Of a stretch of DNA of 64,000 nucleotides, positions 45,417 through 57,527 are shown piece by piece. How positions within the stretch are numbered: the stretch's first letter is position 1; every line of letters starts with the position of its first letter. A model generated the notes under the pieces. It worked only from the letters and a program-made list of their open reading frames with translations, was not told the DNA's origin and did no database searches. The translations under genes and the position numbers were made by a program. The stretch comes from Dolomedes plantarius (lineage: Eukaryota; Arthropoda; Arachnida; Araneae; Dolomedidae), in assembly GCA_907164885.2 (NCBI GenBank), contig OU015499.1, positions 149,611,149-149,675,148 of the forward strand, given 5' to 3'.

Positions 45417-46485
45417 TTGTATGTATATACATTCCAGAAAAGATTATCTTGCTGAACTAGACATGAAAGTGTCTTTAAATCTATACATTAGAAAAAAATA
45501 TATAAAATCAAATTATAATTGATCAGTAGGGATAGCATATTTCTCTTTATATATATCTTGTTTATAATTTTCATGCTTAATAGGAATTACTTGTTTATAA
45601 ATATATATGCATTCAGGTTCATTTTCACTCTGTATATGCTAATATTTTCGTAAGTTGTAAAGAAATTCTTTCTTTTCTAATCATAGGAAGGTTAGGCATT
45701 TAAATTTTCCAAAGATTTAAAAAAGTCTTTTTTGACTTGCTTACAGATAATCTGATTGAAACCATAATGTTCTTGAACAAATTAAGCTAGAAAGTTTGGT
45801 CTATACTATTTTTATGTGGTTTCCTTTCTGATTTTAGTGATTTGCAGAAATCTTGTTTATTTGCATTTATCTAAGATTGAAAACCTTCAACATGAAGTGT
45901 ATCATGTTTTGTTAATAATTATACTATCTATAAAAATATATTTACTGAATAGAGGGAATAGTACATCAGTTAAAGTATTTAATTATATGTTTCAGACTGA
46001 TATTATTATGTTTCAACATAATTCAGTGATTGTTCTATTGTGTAACCAACATATTTCGTAAATGTTCAGAATTTATTTGTAGATTGATAAAATGCAAATC
46101 TACTTTCTTGTTCGTCTTGTTCGTGTCTCTAGAATTAAAGTTTTGTGTTACTAGTAAAACATAACTTCAATTCTAGAGTGACTTTAATGAAAATATTGAA
46201 CAATGGAGGTTATTTTATATTCATTTCTCAATGTTAATTGACCATTGCTCTCCCTCATAACATTGCATCCCATTTGGCACCTTTATAGATATTCATTTTC
46301 ATAATTTCTAAAATCAGACATCTGTAAAAAATTTCAGTATTAAGAACATAAAGCTTATCTTTTTATGAAGCTTTAAAATAAAAATTTCCATTAGGTTTCC
46401 TAACTGTCATTTGAGATTTGAGAAACTGTCATTTGTCATTTGAGAAAAATACTACAATCAGCTAGGTAAATTTTTCTTTCAGAAA
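45417..46485. other. AT-rich stretch, no gene recognised
   Basis: Follows the zinc-finger gene and should include its 3' untranslated region. Other frames look random. Confidence 0.4.
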
Positions 46486-47508
46486 TTAGGTTTCTGGACA
46501 TATCTGGAATATACAAACATGTTTTAACAGTAGGTTTATTTTACCTCCACTTTGCAGAATTGCATTATTGACGCTGCTGATACCACACACTGGGGTTGTT
46601 CCATCTGCCAGATTTGCTTCACTGTCTGTTTGTTCTTCAAAATCATCGAAAATTTCCCTACTGTTACAGAAATGTTCAGTAGCTGCCATATCTATCACCC
46701 AGTCGGTTGTAAGCCTATATGCTGTTATCTTCATCAAACTGAGTAGCTCATTAATATCAACTTTAACTTGTTTATTCCCCTTGACTTTTCTACAGTCTTT
46801 TATATTTTCCCCCTTTCATTTCACATTTGGAGCAGGTTCTTTCAATGAATTGAGCATTAACATTTTTTTGACTTTTGGTGTTCTTTACATTAGTATACAA
46901 GGCTCGTTCCATGTCTCAGTTGTTTTCTTGATGCTTGAAACAATCATATTTTGCTAACAATATATATCTTACATTTACACTCATGAATTCTTTGTCCAGT
47001 AAGTGATAAAGTTGCCTGACAATATTATCAAAGTGACTTGGAAGTTTGAACAACATATGGTAGGCTATTGGAGCAGTCTTCCTGCCTGGAACAGTCTTCC
47101 TGGAAAGTTCTAGATCTTTAGTGGCCTGTTGCAGTCTTCCTAGAAATACACTCATGCTCTCTGGAGGGGAAAAATGTATTTTCTTAAACTGTCCTTGAAG
47201 CAGTGATTCTAGCTCTTGTGGTGGGTTCAAATGCTTGTAAAATTGCATTGTAATACATTGTTAGCATCTATAACTAAGCTTTTAAAATCTTCTTCAGTAC
47301 TTAGGCACACTATTGCCAGAGTTTTACAACTTTTTTTAGAAAACTCTTCTTTTTGCTTTGGAGTTGCATCAACAGGCAGTTTTGTAAGACTTCCATCTAA
47401 AAATCCATGTATGCCGAAATTTGATAGTATTAGCTTTACATTGTATTTCCACTGCCAAAAATTATCCTCATTTAATTTCAAGAAACTTAAAAATGCATCA
47501 CTTGCCAT
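46486..47508 (-). pseudogene. Copia-type gag and protease start, truncated
   Basis: Minus-strand frame 47508-47227 begins 'MASDAFLSFLKLNEDNFWQW', the typical start of a Ty1/Copia gag; the gag continues at 47248-46916 ('LESLLQGQFKKIHF', 'SVFLGRLQQATKDLEL'). A frame-broken zinc knuckle ('CSKCEMKGG', then 'KDCRK' in the next frame) lies near 46790-46830. The protease start is at about 46712 ('DWVIDMAATEHFC'), where the active site D-S/T-G/A is altered to D-M-A. Integrase, RT and RNase H are missing. Just upstream of the ATG (47510-47540) a degenerate 'gagagcctgaatatta' resembles a Copia primer-binding region (TGGTATCAGAGCC form). At least three frame changes make it inactive. Confidence 0.8.
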
Positions 47509-48226
47509 GTTCTGTTGCTTAATATTCAGGCTCTCATAAAGGATAAACCATGCGCTACGATCATTTGTAGAGGATTTGTGGATACCAAAATAAATAGGTT
47601 CTTAATAAAAAGAGGCAAAAATTTATTCATGCCTTATGAACAAACTAAAAACTTCGCAAAAGCAAATAATGTCAAACATAAAAATAACAACACAGGCATA
47701 AATGCAATGCAGGCAAGCCCACAGTAACTCACATGCTCCCCTCATGAGATTGACTAAAACATTCTTTTATATACATTGAACAGTGCACTCTACAGGATGA
47801 AAATAGGGAGTACCGCCGTGAATATGCAAATACGGCACTTCCTAAAACAAACTTTGCATAAAATTTCAGTGCATCTTGAAAAACTCTGCATTTTTTTCAA
47901 TAATATCCAACAAATCCACTAATTGTGGAACTTACTATTTTTACATAAAGAACACAACTGCATTTACTTCCCCTATAAGGGTTCTTTATCCAATCATTTA
48001 CTGATGTGCTCATTTTTCAGTTGCTAAATGAGAATTAAAATTTCTATCACTTCCCTTGGACAAAAATTTTAAGAGAAAATTTGAGTTCATGTTTAAAATT
48101 ATAATATATTCATGAATTTTATGAATTGGCGAAAGCACATTAATCTTCTTCAAAAAATTTTCAATTTTTTTCTCTTTATGTTGAGTGATTTGGTAATGGA
48201 GATATTGAATTTAAATCTTGATTTTA

Positions 48227-48266
<40 letters not shown>

Positions 48267-48268
48267 TT
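47509..48268. other. Possible Copia 5' flank, otherwise no gene
   Basis: The part next to the Copia gag (about 47540-47830) may be a degraded LTR, but without a second copy its limits cannot be set. It ends in a (TA)n/T-run at 48226-48269. Confidence 0.3.
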
Positions 48269-48270
48269 TA

Positions 48271-48354
48271 CAGTGGAACTTCTCTAGCTGGCCACCCCTC
48301 AAAATGGCCACTTTTTTCGGAACCATGACGGGCTGCCATAGAGAAGTTCCACTG
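48271..48354. mobile_element. Pogo-type MITE, 84 bp
   Basis: Inverted ends CAGTGGAACTTCTCTA, flanked by TA (48269-48270 and 48355-48356). Same family as 16306-16475. Confidence 0.8.
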
Positions 48355-48362
48355 TATATATA

Positions 48363-48535
48363 CAGTGGAATCTCGATCTATTGTTTTTCAAGGGACCGAT
48401 TGAAATGAACGATAAATGCGGGAAAACTATAGATGCGGAAACATAACAAAGCAATATGATCGTTGGGACTGGATAAAATGAACGACACATACAGAAAAAC
48501 GATGGATCCGAAAATGATCGATCGAGATTCCACTG
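48363..48535. mobile_element. Pogo-type MITE, 173 bp
   Basis: Inverted ends CAGTGGAATCTCGATC, flanked by TA on both sides (48361-48362, 48536-48537). A second, related MITE only six bases from the previous one. Short (TA)n runs lie on the outer sides of the pair. Confidence 0.85.
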
Positions 48536-48539
48536 TATA

Positions 48540-51500
48540 TATATATATATATAAAATAATGACATGTTGATATATTCTTTTGCAGGGTACAGTTTTAACT
48601 CTGTAACGTATGGTGTATTTCCTGTTAAACATATATACTGCTTTTATGAATGTTAAGTTTGAACTTAAGATCTGTGATTAGTCTGCCTGTCTAATAGTAC
48701 TAGAACACTGAAGCTAATTGAAGTTATGGTCAAAATTTGTTACATAGCATATTTGTCTGATTGCTAAGATTATAATTTTTTTAATTGTTGCCTGTGCCAA
48801 TTGCAATTTGAGGCTAAAAATTATGAATACAGTTGGCACTTTTTATAATAATAGTTCCAATAGAATGACTGGTGCAAAAATTCCCACATGTAATCTCCTT
48901 TAATGATATGTTATTTTATATTCCACATAACAACCCCTGAAGATCATTTTATCCCAATGCATCATCCCCAATTCACTCTTGTAACACAATCTTTAACTTG
49001 GATGGAAAATTATATTTCACAAACATCTCAAATGCACATAACAATCAATGATTTCAGATAATTTTTCCAGGGAATAAATGCAAGAAAGACTGAACTTTTT
49101 GTGATATCATTTTTTTCAATTAAAATTTTTATTTTAAAAATTATTGTTCTCTTAGTTTGTATACTCTTGAATTAATTTCCATTGCCAGTATTTGATAACA
49201 AAATGAACTTTGTACATTGTATGTACATTGTAATCATGTACTAATATGGAATTTATTTAAAAATCTTAATATTTACACAAGTGATGAGAGTTTATTATGT
49301 ATTTTTTAATCAAATTCTGCCATAGAAACAACTTGTTATAATGACCTTTTTCTGTGGGACATGTGGGAGTTGTAACTGTATTTATTTAGAACAGTTTGTA
49401 TTGGAAAGTAATTTTCTGAAATATAGATCTAGAGCTAACTTATAATTGAGGATTAGTTTATTTATGTCACTGTTAGGTTTATTATAGTATTTGTTTATAT
49501 GTATATATTTATATAATAGAGGGATATTTATTACTGTTATCATTATAAAATTTTGTTAATTTTCTCAACAGATTGCAGTCTGTTGATATTTTGTTGTTGC
49601 ACAATATATATATCACTATGTGCTGTTGCAATATTTTTATTTCATATTTCAGCATATGATTTGTGAAGTTCTGTCATGTAATTTTCTCTATGAATTATTG
49701 AAAAGTTTTCCTTTACTGATGAGGATTCTGAGAGAATAATAATAAAGTGAGGAATCAGTTTATAATAATGTCTTGCATGTTGGCAAGACACTTATGTAAT
49801 GATAATAATTTACCATATTTATTTACTTAACACAATTTACGCTATCATATATACATGCAATGTATGATAAACTTAATTAAGGCATGCTGGTACTTGAAAT
49901 TTAAAAACAAGAAAAAGATTTGTAGCTAACTTTCTGGTAAAAATATGGAAATAGACTGATGATTAAGGCACACAGTTTTTTGTAAAATGAATTTCTTGAA
50001 AAAATACCTTCTCCTACCACTAAGAGGCAATAGTATTAGAAAATATCACAAAATCATTCAATAGGTTGGTATTCTGAATGGAATTCATCGATTTACTAAT
50101 GTTGGTTGCGGGATTAATGAAAAAACGAATGACTATTTAATTTCCAGTGCTTTTGTCCTAAGGACATTTGGCCATACAAACTGTTTTTCTCTGTAGCTAC
50201 TTTATTGCAGGCGGGCCTATAGGTGAAGTAGCATTACTCCTTATGAGGGATTGACACTAGAGCATCCTTGCCTTTGTCAGGATTCAAACCCAAGCCCATG
50301 TGGTAGAAGCTTACATTGTTAACCACTGTATAATGTAAGATTACGAGAGAAAAAATAAAAATATGCATTCAGCTTCAATATTACAAATGTAAGGCATTCA
50401 ACTTTAACCACTTAGGAACAAAGCATTAATGAAATAAGTTCAAATTTTGTAATAACCCTCTAAGGCTAAAAAATTAAGGATATTCCTGCTTAAATACCAA
50501 AATTCAACTTGAACTTATCACTTAATTTGATGTCTTTAGCGAAATCTTAAAACTTTGTTGCCATATTTGGCAGTAATCGCCTGGGACCATACAATTCAGT
50601 TTGGTCCTTAATTCCTTATTTTTGTTAACAATATTTATTATGATTATTATAATAATGTCATTAGTTTGTTAGGTAACTTCTTATTAAATACTTCTTAATC
50701 CTGGAACAAGAGTGCAGTTCAAATCTTGAGCAAATTGAAATCTTCTATTCCATGTTATTTGTGCCAAATTTATGAAATTGTAGACTTGACAAAAAAAATG
50801 AAATATTTATACCTTTCTCTTAATAAAAGTTGTGCATTTAAAAAACTTTCATTAAGTTTTATTAAAGGAAAAAAACTGACAGTGACACTATATGATGTGT
50901 GTATGGGATGTAAAAAATGCATCATATTGCTGCTAAATTTGTCAATAATGATTGCATTATCCATAACTGTTATTTGAAATCAGTGAAAGTGCTTAAATTT
51001 GTATTAATTATTCTAGATCATTCTCAGTGTTCTATATGCCTGCAAAAACTGCCAAGTTTGCAGTTTAAGATTTATCTCTGAAATACTTCTTGCGCAGACA
51101 AATTTTATTTGGTAAAAATTATTTTTTTATTTAGTTGATCACGAAACAAACAGCTACATATTAATTTTTATAGTGACCTGGTTCAAATTCTTATTTTCTT
51201 TATTCTAAAACAATGTAACAAATTTATATATTTTTTCGTTAAACACCTCTATTGCCCTTTTTAATGACATTCAGCACAAATAAATTGATATATGAATATA
51301 CATTTTTTTACATGTAATTTTGTTTCTACTTGTGTCTTCCTACATTGTCATACTCAAATGTACATGAACATTGTGACATATAGAAGATGAAGTTTTGAAT
51401 TTTAACTGCTGAATCATATTGATTTTATGAATTCAACTTTTTATTAAAGAAATAATTTTGTGATCTTGTTTTATTCTTCTTTGTCTTTTATTCATATACT

Positions 51501-52423
51501 TTAGAACAGTTTTGGGAGACTGTCATTTATGATCAACTATGGAAGGAGAAATTTCTTTTCATTTTTCATGTTAGTAAGTGCTTGATGTTTGATTTGAATT
51601 CATCTAGTACAAAATAAAATTTAATGTGCTCCAAAACAGGTTTATAAGTCTTGTACCCATGGTTACCCATGATAGAGCTTGAGTTAGACAAAGTACATAT
51701 TAAAGAATACTGATAACCTTTTTTTTTTCAGTCTCCATTCTGTGCTGAAGAATATCCAATTGAATATTTCCTTCTTACTACAATAGTTACTTGTTAGTGT
51801 TGAGTTAGATTAATTTTGTATTTTTGTGTGTTCACGTTTATGATAAGAGTGACTCAATTCTAATAATGAATCTGCTTTTCCTCATCTTGTTAGTGTTTAA
51901 GTGCTGCTTGTAACACACAGAATAACATTCCGAGAAAACATTCGAAAATATTCCTGCTGTTAATAGCATCCATAGCTGTAAAATCCATCATAGGTATTGG
52001 CTTCATTTTAGAGGATCATACTAAACCTACATTGTTTAAAAACTGAACTAAGTAACTTTCAGCTCATGGATGTTCGAATCTCGAATCCAAAGAATAAAAT
52101 GCCTACACTTACCACTGTGTACAGAGTACCTTCAATAATAATCCATTCACAAGAGCGCTCAGATACCACGCGCGAAATTGCATAGTTTCATGTATCAAAC
52201 TATATAAAATTCAGTATATTCAGTTATTTTAAATATCTAGAACATTGAAAATAATTATTAAATAATCATTTTGATCTTCAAAATTTAGCCACCGTCTCAT
52301 AGCAATACCGGTTTGGCGTGTTTTTCGTGAGTTTGACTCCGCTCACAATAGCACCCAAATCTTATAATTGGAAATTTCGGTAACTATACCTATCTGAGAA
52401 GCAAGTAGCGAAAAGAAAAGGCT
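48540..52423. other. Long AT-rich stretch, no gene recognised
   Basis: About 3.9 kb with no convincing coding frame; the frame at 50726-50977 has no known domain. A tRNA-like block is listed separately. Confidence 0.45.
50275..50337 (-). repeat. tRNA-like SINE head (candidate)
   Basis: On the minus strand: A-box-like 'agtggttaacaatg', then about 35 bases later a good B box GGTTTGAATCC (50280-50290). The stems are incomplete, so a tRNA-derived SINE is more likely than a functional tRNA. Confidence 0.4.
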
Positions 52424-52617
52424 GCAACACTCAGTGACATAGCGAGGGGTGGGCAAGGGGGTCTATCATGCCCCGGGCGCCACTCGCTCAGAGGCGCCAA
52501 ATGGTCCTTTTCACTAATTCTATATATTATATTACTATATGTTTTTCGGAAAGGGGGGCGCCGAAAAGGTAGCGTGCCCCGGGCGCCAGTTATGCTCGCT
52601 ACGTTACTGGCAACACT
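52424..52617. mobile_element. hAT MITE with perfect 8-bp duplication
   Basis: The 178-bp element (52432-52609) is flanked by GCAACACT at 52424-52431 and 52610-52617. Ends: CAGTGACATAGCGAG and (reversed) CAGTAACGTAGCGAG. Subterminal inverted 'gccccgggcgcc' blocks on both sides give a GC-rich stem around an AT-rich core. No coding capacity. Confidence 0.92.
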
Positions 52618-53499
52618 TCAGAAACTGAGTTGCCTTGCTTTCGAAAACGAATAAATTTAAACGGAAGTTGATCTTTGGTCAGTGGCTCCATCTAGCGGTC
52701 CTAAGTAAAAATAGAGAACTGTCAAATAAAAAAGACATCCAGTTTTAAAGTTTTAGGACGAAATTTCATTATTTTGAGAATAGTATTGGTAATGATATTA
52801 AAGAGATATTTTCAAAATATTTTCGATGCTCTCTATAAAATTCTTTTATTTGTGCACTTAAAATCACGTAAAACCAATTTCCTTCGAAAAAAAAAACCGC
52901 ATTTTCCAACCACTACATATAAAAAAGACAAACCAATTTTTAAAAATATACTCGAATTAAAAAAATGAATGGATGGATATAATTTCCTAATACAGTGTAT
53001 ATCGGCTAACGAAAATAATTTATGCCAGAATCACGTGCGTTAGCCGAAACGTGATTTCCCGCAGGTTTCTATAGAAAATAATTTAATTCATTCTGGATGC
53101 TGCCCACTATTTAAAGATAAGTTTTATAAAATGATAAAAAGCACACTATAAAAGAGTAAAAACTCGCCAAAGCCTGAGAGAAACAGAAACCCTATTGGAT
53201 AAAGGAGAATGAACAGTAGAACGAAAAACTGGCGATTTTTACACTATTATACTGAAAATATATTATACACTTTATACTATTAAAATCAAAATATGCACGG
53301 AACGTTTTTTGTATTCTTCTTCTAATTTTTCAAAGTTTATATCTCCTCTTCTTCAGTAGCTGGCCTCTATCTTTTTGCTGGAGAAGTAAAAAATCTGCCT
53401 GAAGTTGATTCAACTTCTCTCTTTCTCTTTTTTTCAGAATATATTAAAGTGACCCAGACACTTGTCTTCAACCTGTCGGGTCTCCCCTGTGTGATGTGA
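52618..53499. other. No gene recognised
   Basis: At 52991 'tacagtgtatatcggctaac' resembles a pogo-type end, but no partner was found. The rest is AT-rich non-coding DNA. Confidence 0.35.
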
Positions 53500-53747
53500 T
53501 CAAGTGAGGCGTTGAAAGGCAAAGTGGTGTAAGTCACATTTTCAACTTTTTTCATTTGGGGTCAAATATGTAATCTCCATGTTCAATTTATGGTGTAAAT
53601 GTAAATAGTTATTATTTGCAATATTGTAATAATTGTTATGAATTATAATTTGTTCAATTTATGGTGGAATTTTTTGTAGTTTTGACTCTTTTGACTTACA
53701 CCACTTGACTTACTGACTTACACCACTTTGCCTTTCACCGCCTCAAG
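53500..53747. repeat. Inverted-repeat element (~250 bp)
   Basis: A left arm at 53500-53536 and a right arm at 53714-53747 are inverted copies (core 'gttgaaaggcaaagtggtgt' against its complement) with two or three differences. The inner side of the right arm also repeats 'cttacaccact' in direct order. The target duplication is unclear. Confidence 0.7.
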
Positions 53748-54536
53748 TCATTTCACAAACAGGCGTAAAAGATAAGCTCTTGGAATGGCTCGACAGTTCA
53801 TGTTTCCCATTTGCTTTTTGTTAGTGCGCGCATCTACCAAAGCGCCCGTTAGTCGAGTCCTAATAATGGCGAGATGTGAATAAAGCAGTTGTACCCTAAC
53901 ATGACTTGAAAAGGGTATGGGCATGCATATTTTCGGGGTCGCGGTCAAACAGATCCAATAAACATACACGACAAGGATAAACGGAGTAACTTAGCAACTT
54001 TGGAATTTAGAGGCCAAAGGTACTTTTCAGCGGGAATAATATCTTCTATTACCCATTGAAAAATGATTATCTATAGTGAACAGAAATCGAATGTGAAGCT
54101 ACCTCCTAAGCTAAAAGGTTTATTATTCCTCATCCCTTCGATTTTAAAATACATTACACATACATCGTGGATGCATATATCCCTGATGCTTCAGATTATT
54201 TTATTTAGTGCTGCCATCTAGTAGCAGTTTATAAACACATGAAAAAACTCCCAGCCATGAAAATTGCTCGCGAGTATTTTAGTGCTGACATCTATTAGCA
54301 TAAATAGTACAGATTATAATAATATATTGGGATAAAGAATTTTCAAGCAAATAATTGATTACGAAAATGATTTCATTTTAAGATCCTCCAAAGTAACTTT
54401 GTCTAGCTCCAGGTTTGGTGTTCTTTGATTGAGCAACTTTTTATTCAATTCGTCTGTTTCTTATGAATTGTTCGGTGTCTAAGTATGTTTATTGGTTAAA
54501 TCATACTTATCAGAAAAAATCTACTGGTTTTTGGAC
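53748..54536. other. No gene recognised
   Basis: Short frames without known domains. A phrase 'gtgctgccatctagtagca' near 54209 recurs as 'gtgctgacatctattagca' near 54283. Confidence 0.35.
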
Positions 54537-54619
54537 AGTATCGGCACCGCTGATGAAGAGGTGCTCTCCAAAATCTATTAAATACTTATCTTTTCATGTT
54601 TTTAGTTTCTGTCTGTTTT

Positions 54620-54703
<84 letters not shown>
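54537..54703. repeat. 85-bp direct repeat (copy 1) plus (TA)n
   Basis: The block from 'cagtatcggcaccgctgatg' (54537) through 'ttttcatgttttta' recurs at 55028-55110 with about ten differences. In both places a (TA)n array follows within about 70 bp (here 54627-54703). Confidence 0.8.
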
Positions 54704-54707
<4 letters not shown>

Positions 54708-55027
54708 CGTAACGGATATTTTTATAGACAAAATAATGTAGAAGAAAATATTGAAATTAAATCTAATAGAACATGCTAAAGAATATAGTACAGTTTGAGG
54801 AATTTTCTCTTACTGTGTTTTAAAATATTTTTGGAAAATGTCCAATCGTCTGCGCATTAGCAAGAAAAAAAATTTTTTTTTGTCAATTTATTTTACGCAC
54901 GTGACGATAAATTAATTTAAAGCATCACAAAAAGAAAAGAAACCACGTGATCAGCATTTAATAAATTAAATTCTAAAAATTAATCTGTAAAAATTCACCA
55001 AAAAATCAGAAAATGGAGGTAAAGATC

Positions 55028-55150
55028 AGTATCGGCACCTCTGATGAAGAGATGCTGTCTAAAACCTTTAAAATACTTATTTTTTCATGTTTTTAGATTC
55101 TGGCTGCAAGCAGTAATAGAGCTTATGATGGTTTTTCACTTTCAACTTTG

Positions 55151-55208
<58 letters not shown>

Positions 55209-55234
55209 TACATATATACATATATACATATATA
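55028..55234. repeat. 85-bp direct repeat (copy 2) plus (TA)n/(CA)n
   Basis: Second copy of the block at 54537, followed by a (TA)n, (CA)n and (TATACA)n array (55158-55234) that borders the DD41D element. Confidence 0.8.
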
Positions 55235-56540
55235 TACAGAGGCTGTTCACACATTTTTTAGACGATGTATATTGTATGCACAAAACTAAATTACATAAAA
55301 TTCTTGTGTTTTAAATGTTCTATGTGACATCCCTTATTCTGAACTATCTTTCGGCACCGCAATTTCCAGGATAATAATGCCTTTTGAAGTGTCAGAAGAG
55401 GTATTCTATCCCATTCCTCCTGAACAGCTTTCTAGAGTCCTGTAAGGGTTTTGGGACGACGTTTGGATAATGCAGATTTAAAAAGTCCGAAAGCACAAAA
55501 ATCCATAGGTGATACATCGGGAGATTTAGTAGGGATATCAGTGAAGGGTATGGCCTTGATACCAGTTTTTTGTTCCATTTCTTTTAGGAAATTTACAGTG
55601 GATTTTGATGTGTGACTGCTAGCTTTGTCCTGATGGAGTCTCACAGATTGATGGCACTGTGGGTAAAGCGATGGTATTTCATTCAGAAAAATTGGCGATA
55701 AAATATGTTCCTGATAGTATTTGGAGTTAATCTTGACATTTTTTCCCACTCTCTTTATTTTTAACTTGCCATTATAAGAAAATCCAGCAACAATCATGAA
55801 TCCCTTAGAAAAACTTTCTTTCGATTCTTTGAACCATGTACTTAAATTTGTTTCTCCCCTTTTATGATAATAAATGGCTCTTTTTTTTTGTTACAATCAT
55901 TTAAATACACCCATGATTCATCTATTGTAACAATTATTTTCCATTTTTCTTTGGATAAGTGTTTCTCATATAGAATTCTGCAGCGTGTCCTGCGTTCAGC
56001 GATATGATTTGGAAGAAGACGATGCACATTGCGTTTTTTCGCTTTCTTAAGATTTAAATCAACGTTTATCATTTTGTTTACAGTGGACACCGATCATTTT
56101 AATGATTTTGCAACTGTCCTTTGACTAGGGGGATTTTCTTTTAACATTAAACAACGTACCTTTGCAATAGTCGAAGATGTCCGTTTTTTCCTTGGATACT
56201 TGTTTGGAAATTTTGTCCCACTTGAGGCTCCAATTTGACGTTTTTTTTCCTTTCTTGTTGACGATATTACCTATCGACGCTTCAGATATCACAAAACCAT
56301 GACTCTCACATCGTTTTTGGATAACGGAGTATGCATATTTCTCTTCGGAAAGAGCATAAATGTAGCTTTCGAACCACTGCTTTGTTAAAAACGCCATTTT
56401 GAATAAAAGCAAAACTTTGAAGCCGGAGACGATAATTTTGACATTTAAAAACATAGTACAATTGCAATTATTTTTTTTGCAGCAAACGATTTTTTATTAC
56501 CGCTTACCAAAATCGTCAAAAAAGGTGCGAACAGCCTCTG

Positions 56541-56542
<2 letters not shown>
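55235..56542 (-). mobile_element. Mariner-type DD41D element
   Basis: The 1304-bp element (55237-56540) has inverted ends CAGAGGCTGTTCxCACxTTTTTT, with TA on both sides (55235-55236 and 56541-56542). It holds one near full-length transposase frame on the minus strand, damaged as described under the gene. Both flanks are (TA)n arrays. Confidence 0.9.
55291..56397 (-). pseudogene. DD41D mariner transposase, frameshifted
   Basis: About 369 codons from the ATG at 56397 ('[19 protein letters not shown]') to the stop at 55291. Helix-turn-helix region first, then the catalytic triad: Asp in 'VTIDESWVYL', Asp in 'LHQDKASSH' and Asp in 'SPDVSPMDF', with 41 residues between the last two. This spacing marks the DD41D group of the Tc1/mariner superfamily (the rosa or Visitor type, as I recall it). 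Two compensating frameshifts lie near 56140 and 55856, a TGA stop is at 56091-56093 and a TAG replaces a Trp codon at about 55431. It cut and pasted its own element when intact. A related C-terminal relic lies at 60225-60490. Confidence 0.88.
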
Positions 56543-56870
<328 letters not shown>

Positions 56871-56874
<4 letters not shown>

Positions 56875-57362
56875 TAATTTTCATTGTACTGGATCTTCAG
56901 TACGCATGTACGCAATTTACTTCCCTTCTCGCCCGTGTTAGATTCAAGCCTAATTCGATCTGTTCAGCTCTGTCGCCGCCTTCTGAGGCAATAATTGTTA
57001 TCAATCCACGTTAAGTTACATTTCCAGATGATGAAAGCTGAGCGCATGACATTTCAATTGCAATAATTCGTTCCGGAGATGATGTGGGGAGGGGGCGGGG
57101 ACATTACCCCTTAATCTGAAAATTACGGGCGCCGACATTATCTAAATGGGTTGAAACACCAACGGCGCGAACCTTCCCGAGCTCTGCATTCATCTTCAAA
57201 TTGTCTCTAATCTTAGGTCCGACGAAAGGTCGGGAATTCCATTAAAGCAGTCGGATTGGACGACATTCAATGCATTTTAGGCTGCAATAGAAATGGATAA
57301 TTATTCTTAGCTTTAATACATTTTGAGGAGAGAGTGGACACATTCTGGAATATTTTTAATTG
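56871..57362. other. Unique-looking stretch between two TA arrays
   Basis: About 490 bp of more balanced composition; no ORF of note. It may be original chromosomal sequence between the two transposon-bearing arrays. Confidence 0.4.
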
Positions 57363-57527
<165 letters not shown>

